A DNA stretch of 12,814 nt from Anaerolineae bacterium (lineage in GTDB: Bacteria; Chloroflexota; Anaerolineae; Anaerolineales; Villigracilaceae). A program made the position numbers and the translations under genes. Of this stretch, positions 8,137 to 12,814 are shown in pieces (position 1 is the first letter of the stretch; the number at the start of each line of letters is the position of its first letter). Location: contig DQGV01000111.1 of assembly GCA_003524705.1 (NCBI GenBank), forward strand, positions 7,893 to 20,706, in the 5' to 3' direction. The notes under the pieces are model-generated. The model searched no databases, had not been told where the DNA came from, and worked only from the letters and a program-made list of their open reading frames with translations.

Positions 8137-10509
8137 ATGACAGTAACAGAAATTCTCGACACCCTCGAATACGGACTCGCTCCTGAAGCAGGTAAACCAG
8201 CCGAAGAATGGCTGAAAGCACATAACAACAAATTCGGATTATTTATCAACAACGAATGGCGTGAGCCATCTCCGAAAGAATATTTTGATTCTATAAATCC
8301 AGCTAACAAAAACAAACTTGCAGACATTGCTCAAGCCAGCGACGAAGATGTGCAAGACGCTGTCAAGGCGGCGCGAAAGGCTTACGGAAAATGGAGTCAG
8401 TTATCAGGTCACGCCCGAGCGCGATATTTGTATGCCATCGCGCGTCAAATCCAAAAACATTCGCGTCTCTTCGCCGTGCTCGAAACCATGGATAACGGCA
8501 AGCCCATCCGCGAAACGCGCGATATTGATATCCCGTTGGTTGCACGACATTTTTATCATCACGCGGGTTGGGCGCAGCTCATGTCCACTGAAATGAAGGG
8601 ATATGAATCGCTTGGCGTTGTCGGTCAAATCATCCCGTGGAATTTTCCGTTGCTCATGCTTTCGTGGAAGATCGCGCCCGCGTTGGCAATGGGTAACACC
8701 GTTGTGTTGAAGCCCGCTGAGTTCACATCATTAACTGCGTTGTTGTTTGCAGAAATTTGCGAAAAGATTCTTCCGCCTGGCGTTGTAAATATTATTACGG
8801 GCGATGGAAAAACTGGCGCGGCGCTGGTCAATGCAGATGTGGATAAGATTGCGTTTACTGGTTCAACCGATGTAGGACGCATCATTCGCAAGGCGACAGC
8901 TGGTACAGCAAAGAAACTTTCTCTTGAGTTAGGCGGAAAATCGCCATTCATCGTCTTCGACGATGCGGATTTAGATTCTGCCGTGGAAGGCGTGGTGGAT
9001 GCGATTTGGTTTAATCAAGGTCAGGTATGTTGTGCGGGTTCACGTTTGTTGGTGCAAGAAGGCGTTGCTGAAAAAATGTATAAGAAATTAAAAGCACGCA
9101 TGGAAAAACTTCGTGTTGGTGATCCATTAGATAAAGCCGTTGATATTGGTGCAATTGTTGCACCTGTGCAATTACAAAGAATTGAAGAACTTGTAAAGCA
9201 AGGTCAAGATGAAGGTGCAGATATGTGGCAACCAAGTTGGTCTTGCCCAACCGATGGATATTTTTATCCACCAACTTTATTTACAAATGTTGCACCTGCA
9301 TCCACGATTGCACAAGTTGAAATTTTTGGTCCTGTGTTAGCAGCGATGACGTTTAGAACTCCTGAAGAAGCGGTCAAGTTAGCGAATAATACACGCTTTG
9401 GTTTAGCAGCATGCATTTGGAGCGAAGATATTAACTTGGCTTTGGATATTGCTACGCAAATCAAAGCCGGCACGATTTGGATCAACTCTACAAACTTATT
9501 CGATGCCGCTTCTGGATTCGGAGGCTATCGTGAATCAGGATTTGGCAGAGAGGGTGGGAAGGAAGGATTGTTTGAGTACGTGAAAAAGAAGAAAGAGGAA
9601 AGAACTACATCTAAAGACTCGAAAGTCAAAAAGAAGACTCCAAAATCAAATGGACATCTTTCTTCTTTCGTCTTTCCTTCAATAGATAGAACTGCTAAAC
9701 TTTTTATTAATGGAAAGCAAGCCAGACCAGATAGTGGATATAGTTTGCCAGTTTACGATTCAAACAATAATCAAATCGCCGAAGTTGGAGCAGGCAATCG
9801 TAAAGATATTCGTAACGCTGTCGAAGCCGCGCGTGGTGTTGCAGAAAAATGGTTTAAGACAACTGGTCACAGCAAGGCACAGATTTTATATTACCTCGGC
9901 GAAAACCTCGCCGCTCGTGCCGATGAATTTGCAAAAAGAATTTCCCAACAAACAGGCGTTGACTCCGAATCTGCAAATCAAGAAGTAGAGCAATCTATCG
10001 AAGCTTTATTCACCGCCGCCGCTTGGGCAGATAAATACGATGGCGCGATTCACAACACGCCAATTCGAAATGTAACTTTGGCTGTTCCCGAAGCAATTGG
10101 TGTCATGGCAATTTTATTGCCTGATGACAAACCTTTGTTGGCGTTATGTCAATTAGCAGGGTTAGCACTTGCAATGGGAAATGCTTTGGTCATTGTGCCT
10201 TCGCCAGTTTCACCATTAAGTGCAACAGATTTTTATCAAGTGCTTGAAACGTCTGATGTGCCTGCTGGGACGTTTAACATCGTCACAGGGAATCGGGATG
10301 AATTAGCAAAGACATTATCCGAACACGATGATGTCGATGTGATTTGGTATGCAGGTTCCAAGGAAGGTGCAAAGGCAATTCAAGCCGCATCCGCTGGAAA
10401 CATGAAGCAGACTTGGGTTATGTCCGCGAGTGGGGAGTTACCTGAAATGGATGAGATTCTAAGACACGCGACTCAAGTGAAAAATATCTGGGTTCCATAT
10501 GGCGCGTGA
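8137..10509 (+). CDS. ALDH16-like double-domain aldehyde dehydrogenase
   Basis: 790-residue protein with two aldehyde dehydrogenase modules, an organisation and length matching bacterial ALDH16. Module 1 (about 25-485) is complete: NAD-binding PWNFPLLMLSWKIAPALAMG and FTGSTDVGR, general base Glu264 in LELGGKSP, nucleophile Cys298 in FNQGQVCCAGSR, EIFGPV and a C-terminal GGYRESGFGREGG. A Lys/Ser-rich linker (about 488-520) joins module 2 (about 525-790), which keeps the NAD-domain outline (LLPDDKPLLALCQLAGLALAMGNALV) but has no FNQGQxC loop, and ends soon after the Rossmann part, so it is a pseudo-domain. Likely role: NAD-dependent oxidation of acetaldehyde or a related aldehyde made by DeoC in the same operon. 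GAAGG precedes the ATG. Its last 43 codons recur, diverged, at 11135-11280. Confidence 0.93.
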   Translation: MTVTEILDTLEYGLAPEAGKPAEEWLKAHNNKFGLFINNEWREPSPKEYFDSINPANKNKLADIAQASDEDVQDAVKAARKAYGKWSQLSGHARARYLYAIARQIQKHSRLFAVLETMDNGKPIRETRDIDIPLVARHFYHHAGWAQLMSTEMKGYESLGVVGQIIPWNFPLLMLSWKIAPALAMGNTVVLKPAEFTSLTALLFAEICEKILPPGVVNIITGDGKTGAALVNADVDKIAFTGSTDVGRIIRKATAGTAKKLSLELGGKSPFIVFDDADLDSAVEGVVDAIWFNQGQVCCAGSRLLVQEGVAEKMYKKLKARMEKLRVGDPLDKAVDIGAIVAPVQLQRIEELVKQGQDEGADMWQPSWSCPTDGYFYPPTLFTNVAPASTIAQVEIFGPVLAAMTFRTPEEAVKLANNTRFGLAACIWSEDINLALDIATQIKAGTIWINSTNLFDAASGFGGYRESGFGREGGKEGLFEYVKKKKEERTTSKDSKVKKKTPKSNGHLSSFVFPSIDRTAKLFINGKQARPDSGYSLPVYDSNNNQIAEVGAGNRKDIRNAVEAARGVAEKWFKTTGHSKAQILYYLGENLAARADEFAKRISQQTGVDSESANQEVEQSIEALFTAAAWADKYDGAIHNTPIRNVTLAVPEAIGVMAILLPDDKPLLALCQLAGLALAMGNALVIVPSPVSPLSATDFYQVLETSDVPAGTFNIVTGNRDELAKTLSEHDDVDVIWYAGSKEGAKAIQAASAGNMKQTWVMSASGELPEMDEILRHATQVKNIWVPYGA
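10378..10509 (+). repeat. Imperfect direct repeat, left copy (dehydrogenase 3' end)
   Basis: The left member of a diverged direct repeat lies inside the intact dehydrogenase; the right member begins at 11135. The 625 bases between them hold the broken membrane-protein gene. Homology begins sharply at ATTCAAG in both copies and ends around the stop codon of the left copy. Confidence 0.85.
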
Positions 10510-10544
10510 CACCTTCCACACATCTAAAATAAAAAAGAGAAGAT

Positions 10545-11120
10545 ATGACTGAGAGATTTTATGCTCCAGAAATAAAAACAAGGTTTACTGCCGAAGATGC
10601 TGAACAAGCGAAAGTCAGTGTTAAGAACCAAATGAGATTCATGTTGATTGTCGGAGTGATGGCGTGTATATTCTGGTGAAAAGCCTCAATCAGCTCAACT
10701 TCAATAACAGGTTTTCTTATTTATACTGCTGTGGCAGGATTATTTTTATACAGTTTGTGGAGATTTAATCAGCGAGTTGAAAAAAATGAAGAAATCAAAA
10801 ATACTCAAAAACAAAGTTTGCCCGCTGAAGAATTGTTTTTAAGTGAAAATGATATTGTTTGGGAAATTAAGAAACTTAACCCAGAAAAAACTATGATTGC
10901 ATGGGAAACCATAGTTACCTACGGCGGTGGTTTTATTGAATATGATGTTTCTGGGAGAAAAGAAAAAGTAGTGACCCCGCGCGTGATATTGGAAAATAAT
11001 TCCAAAGTTACAGAATATATTGAAAAATATACAAAATTGAAAAAAATAATAAAAGAAAAATATATAGGAAATGAAATAGAGACATTTGTTTATTATGAGA
11101 AAGAGGTCAACCGTGTCTGA
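10545..11120 (+). pseudogene. Membrane-protein gene broken by one in-frame TGA
   Basis: Starting at an ATG (AGAGAAG a few bases upstream, 35 bases after the dehydrogenase stop), the frame runs 44 codons to TTC TGG TGA (10677-10679), then continues in the same frame without another stop to TGA at 11118-11120, for about 190 readable residues in all. The TGA falls between two hydrophobic stretches (FMLIVGVMACIFW before it, SITGFLIYTAVAGLFLYSLW after it), so the pieces together make a two-helix membrane protein with a soluble charged C-terminal domain of about 110 residues. The downstream part alone could start at GTG 10731, but no ribosome binding site precedes it and TM1 would be lost. The layout resembles the 7609-8112 protein, though I see no clear sequence match. 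A TGG-to-TGA nonsense mutation is the simplest reading; a sequencing error is possible. Family not recognised. Confidence 0.7.
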
Positions 11121-11134
11121 GAGGTTTAATAAAT

Positions 11135-11280
11135 ATTCAAGCCGCATCCGCTGGAAATATGAAGCAGACTTGGGTTATGAATGCAAATGGTGATTTACCT
11201 GAAATGGATGAAATTTTGCGCCATGCGACTCAGATAAAAATATCTGGGTTCCGTATGGGGCAAAATTTATTGTTTCTTGA
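11135..11280 (+). pseudogene. Displaced 3'-end remnant of a second aldehyde dehydrogenase
   Basis: From ATTCAAGCCGCATCCGC at 11135 this stretch aligns with 10378-10509, the last 43 codons of the intact dehydrogenase. By hand I count about 20 substitutions and one missing base in some 130 bases (near 84% identity). Most changes are synonymous or conservative (S to N, S to N, E to D, V to I), so the two sequences diverged under protein-level selection before one decayed. One A is missing in the run near 11238 relative to the intact copy, shifting the frame before the IWVPYG end. After correcting for this it reads through YGA and adds KFIVS before a TGA ending at 11280. No upstream part of the gene is present. 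It is therefore a fragment of a related allele or paralogue, in direct orientation 757 bases from its match. Confidence 0.85.
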
Positions 11281-11549
11281 ATAATCAACAAACATGTAAC
11301 TACTGGTGCAGAGAATAAGACTCGATATGCCAAAGATATATTTTTATTGTTAATAAGAATTTTAGAAATGATAATAGAAGCAATTGTCCAAACTACAGCA
11401 ATTGCCAGCACTGAACTATATGCTAATGACCAAAGAATTATGAGGCTATTTACCAATATAATCAAAATGTAAATCAAGCTTACAATTGTATGCATATCTT
11501 TTGCTGTATTTTCTTTTTCTTCATCACTTTTGAAATCAATGTTACTCAT
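11175..11549 (-). CDS. Small membrane protein with chimeric C-terminus
   Basis: 124-residue frame of unrecognised family. Start chosen at the ATG at 11549, with AAGGAG about seven bases upstream; an ATG at 11564 lies before that site and is rejected. A polar N-terminus (about 20 residues) is followed by hydrophobic helices at roughly 22-40, 44-63 and 76-90. From about residue 93 on, the frame enters the antisense of the dehydrogenase remnant (11175-11280), where the residues become a non-hydrophobic tail (GAKFHPFQVNHHLHS) with no reason to be native. The gene was therefore probably cut short by the rearrangement, and the present C-terminus is accidental. It has its own good promoter. Whether the truncated product is made or functional is unknown. 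Confidence 0.5.
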   Translation of the reverse strand: MSNIDFKSDEEKENTAKDMHTIVSLIYILIILVNSLIILWSLAYSSVLAIAVVWTIASIIISKILINNKNISLAYRVLFSAPVVTCLLIIQETINFAPYGTQIFLSESHGAKFHPFQVNHHLHS

Positions 11550-11574
11550 ACTGGTCTCCTTCATCTAACATTGT

Positions 11575-11603
11575 GTCATAGTAATCTACTAAAAAACTGT
11601 CAA
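11575..11603 (-). promoter_or_regulatory. Sigma-70-type promoter for the small membrane gene
   Basis: On the minus strand a perfect TTGACA (11598-11603) is separated by exactly 17 bases from TATGAC (11575-11580, four of six matches to the -10 consensus), about 26 bases upstream of the ATG at 11549. The remaining bases of the 11565-11638 gap are AT-rich, with no convincing terminator. Confidence 0.55.
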
Positions 11604-11638
11604 AAAGTGTCTATATTAAAAGTCACTATATAAAATCG

Positions 11639-12202
11639 TCAATAATGTTTCTCAATCCCACCAAACCCAATTATCTTATTCTTCTCTGTCATCTCAATAA
11701 AATATTTCAACCGCTTCTTAAATTCTTCTGGACGTTTCCTTGCACCTTCAATAAACGCAATACGGATACGTTTATAAGAATCCGAAAACTTTTGATAATT
11801 CTCCCAAGCTTCTTTATTGGCTTGGATGGATTTCATAATATCAGATGGAAATATAAACTCTCTTTCTAGAATATCCCCAAGCGTTTCTGTCACTTCTTTG
11901 ACAACTTTTTTCTTCGCCACCAAATTCCGCAATCGTTCAATATTGGCTTGCGAATAACTTGATTTTGGTTTTCGCAGCGAAAACCTTTGCACAGTTCTCT
12001 CATCATCTAATTTTTTGATGATGCTATCAATCCAGCCGAAGCACAAAGCTTCTTCCACGGCATCGTTATATTCAATGGGCGGCTTGCCAGTCTCTTTTTT
12101 GTAATAGACCAACCAAATCTCTTTTTCGGTTTTATAATTGGCTTTCAACCACATGCGCCAATCCTTTGGATTTGTGACGTATAAAGTTTTTGTGATTTGC
12201 AT
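11639..12202 (-). CDS. YdeI/OmpD-associated family protein (second member)
   Basis: 187-residue soluble protein of the same family as 7019-7594. Shared marks are DWRMWLKANYKTEKEIWLVYYKK in outline near the N-terminus, the signature AVEEALCFGWIDS, the RFSLRKPKSSYSQANIERL stretch, and a C-terminal RPEEFKKRLKYFIEM helix. Here the middle part includes FIFPSDIMKSIQANKEAW, a segment typical of the longer branch of the family. It begins five bases after the stop of the reductase gene, so the two form an operon. No known substrate or partner. It ends at TGA 11639-11641. Sequence is AT-rich with a Lys-rich composition, unlike the left half of the window. Confidence 0.85.
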   Translation of the reverse strand: MQITKTLYVTNPKDWRMWLKANYKTEKEIWLVYYKKETGKPPIEYNDAVEEALCFGWIDSIIKKLDDERTVQRFSLRKPKSSYSQANIERLRNLVAKKKVVKEVTETLGDILEREFIFPSDIMKSIQANKEAWENYQKFSDSYKRIRIAFIEGARKRPEEFKKRLKYFIEMTEKNKIIGFGGIEKHY

Positions 12203-12207
12203 GGTAA

Positions 12208-12735
12208 CTATAAAACTTTATATTTATTTTGCACAAAACTATTTTTGAAAGACTGAGATTGTAGTAATTTTAATTTAATATCTTTTGCCAATTCACCAAA
12301 CAATGGTAAACCTTCACCAATTAATACTGGAATGGTTGTAATAGTCATTTCATCTACTAGACCTTCCCGCAAAAAACGTTGAATCGTCACGCCGCCATCA
12401 AGATAAATATGTTTCGCTTTTCGTTTTTCAATTTCTTTAACTAATTTCTTTGGTGCTAAATTTAACACCTCCACTTTATCTTTTAGTTTGTCCTTAATTT
12501 TTATCTTTTTACTTGAAAGCACAATCACTTTTTTATCATAACCCCAGCCGCCAAACGTTAAAACTTTTTCGTACGTGTTCCGACCCATAACCACATAATC
12601 AATCGTAGACATAAAATCCGCATACCCATAATCTTCACCGCTTTCTCCACCTGTTAACCAGTCAATATCGCCGTTTTTGCGGGCGATGAAACCATCGAGA
12701 CTAGTTGCGATATATACAGATACTTTTAGAGCCAT
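12208..12735 (-). CDS. Dihydrofolate-reductase-fold protein (RibD C-terminal family)
   Basis: 175-residue protein of the RibD_C / 'dihydrofolate reductase family' type, NADPH-dependent reductases of mostly unknown substrate, distinct from true FolA. Visible marks: N-terminal VSVYIATSLDGFIARKNGDIDWL, VMGRNTYEKVL (nucleotide-binding region), VIVLSSKK, IYLDGGVTIQRFLREGLVDE, and the C-terminal TTIPVLIGEGLPLFG typical of this group. Start is the ATG at 12735 with AAGGAGAG upstream. It is the first gene of a minus-strand pair with the YdeI-family gene. The 79 bases upstream to the window edge are very AT-rich (TATAAT-like sequence near 12776) and probably hold the promoter, but no convincing -35/-10 pair can be assigned. 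Confidence 0.9.
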   Translation of the reverse strand: MALKVSVYIATSLDGFIARKNGDIDWLTGGESGEDYGYADFMSTIDYVVMGRNTYEKVLTFGGWGYDKKVIVLSSKKIKIKDKLKDKVEVLNLAPKKLVKEIEKRKAKHIYLDGGVTIQRFLREGLVDEMTITTIPVLIGEGLPLFGELAKDIKLKLLQSQSFKNSFVQNKYKVL

Positions 12736-12814
12736 AATTCTCTCCTTATGTATAGATTTTTATATTAAAATTTATTATATAATATTTTTATGTCACTGTA
12801 TCTTGGTTGCCCTG

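Noticed and set aside
8363..8951. Several antisense frames opposite the dehydrogenase
   Set aside because: Shadows of a strongly conserved coding gene; no ribosome binding sites or family motifs.
8340..9550. GC drop along the dehydrogenase gene (about 50-57% near 8400-8700, about 42% near 9180-9360) suggesting a mosaic gene
   Set aside because: Only a few 60-base rows were counted by hand; the change is modest and could reflect amino-acid composition, so it is not claimed without a recombination test.
10677..10679. TGA read as tryptophan or selenocysteine
   Set aside because: Other genes in the window end at TGA in well-defined places, two of them in ATGA overlaps, and no hairpin resembling a SECIS element was seen after this codon.
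11113..11196. Short GTG-started frame across the scar
   Set aside because: It reads the dehydrogenase remnant in the wrong frame, so it is accidental except perhaps for its first five codons.
12756..12790. Very AT-rich palindromic stretch near the right edge as an origin or attachment site
   Set aside because: Only short AT self-complementarity upstream of a gene; expected of a promoter region, with no repeated boxes.

Overview
The window looks like bacterial chromosomal DNA of moderate GC content, with AT-rich accessory stretches. It has short intergenic gaps, ATGA start/stop overlaps and standard Shine-Dalgarno sites. The gene styles (a soluble multi-GAF histidine kinase, a human-type deoxyribose-phosphate aldolase beside a double-domain aldehyde dehydrogenase, DinB and YdeI families) would fit Chloroflexota of the Anaerolineae type. 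That placement is an impression only; no rRNA or other marker gene is present.

Layout. (1) 1-3012, plus strand: a two-component pair, consisting of a 5'-truncated GAF-GAF-GAF histidine kinase overlapping an OmpR-type response regulator, closed by a strong hairpin terminator. (2) 3019-5460, minus strand: a three-gene operon of a polytopic membrane protein, an MBL-fold/double-rhodanese sulfur enzyme and a DinB-fold protein. (3) 5461-5556: a divergent intergenic region with a promoter for each direction. (4) 5557-10509, plus strand: a tight operon of deoC, a cupin, a YdeI-family protein, a two-helix membrane protein and an ALDH16-like double-domain aldehyde dehydrogenase. (5) 10510-11564: a scarred, AT-rich segment with a membrane-protein gene broken by one in-frame TGA, a displaced and frameshifted second copy of the aldehyde dehydrogenase 3' end, and a minus-strand membrane gene whose C-terminus runs into the antisense of that remnant. 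(6) 11639-12735, minus strand: a RibD/DHFR-fold reductase gene followed by a second YdeI-family gene.

How they fit together. DeoC yields glyceraldehyde-3-phosphate and acetaldehyde, and the aldehyde dehydrogenase at the end of the same operon can oxidise the acetaldehyde, so the core of that operon reads as deoxyribose (nucleoside) salvage with small accessory genes between the two enzymes. The minus-strand operon looks concerned with persulfide or reactive-sulfur handling, although its MBL domain appears to lack one expected iron ligand. I see no CRISPR array, tRNA, rRNA, transposase or phage gene. The most unusual part is the scar at 10378-11280, where a diverged 3' end of the dehydrogenase is repeated downstream of a decaying cassette.
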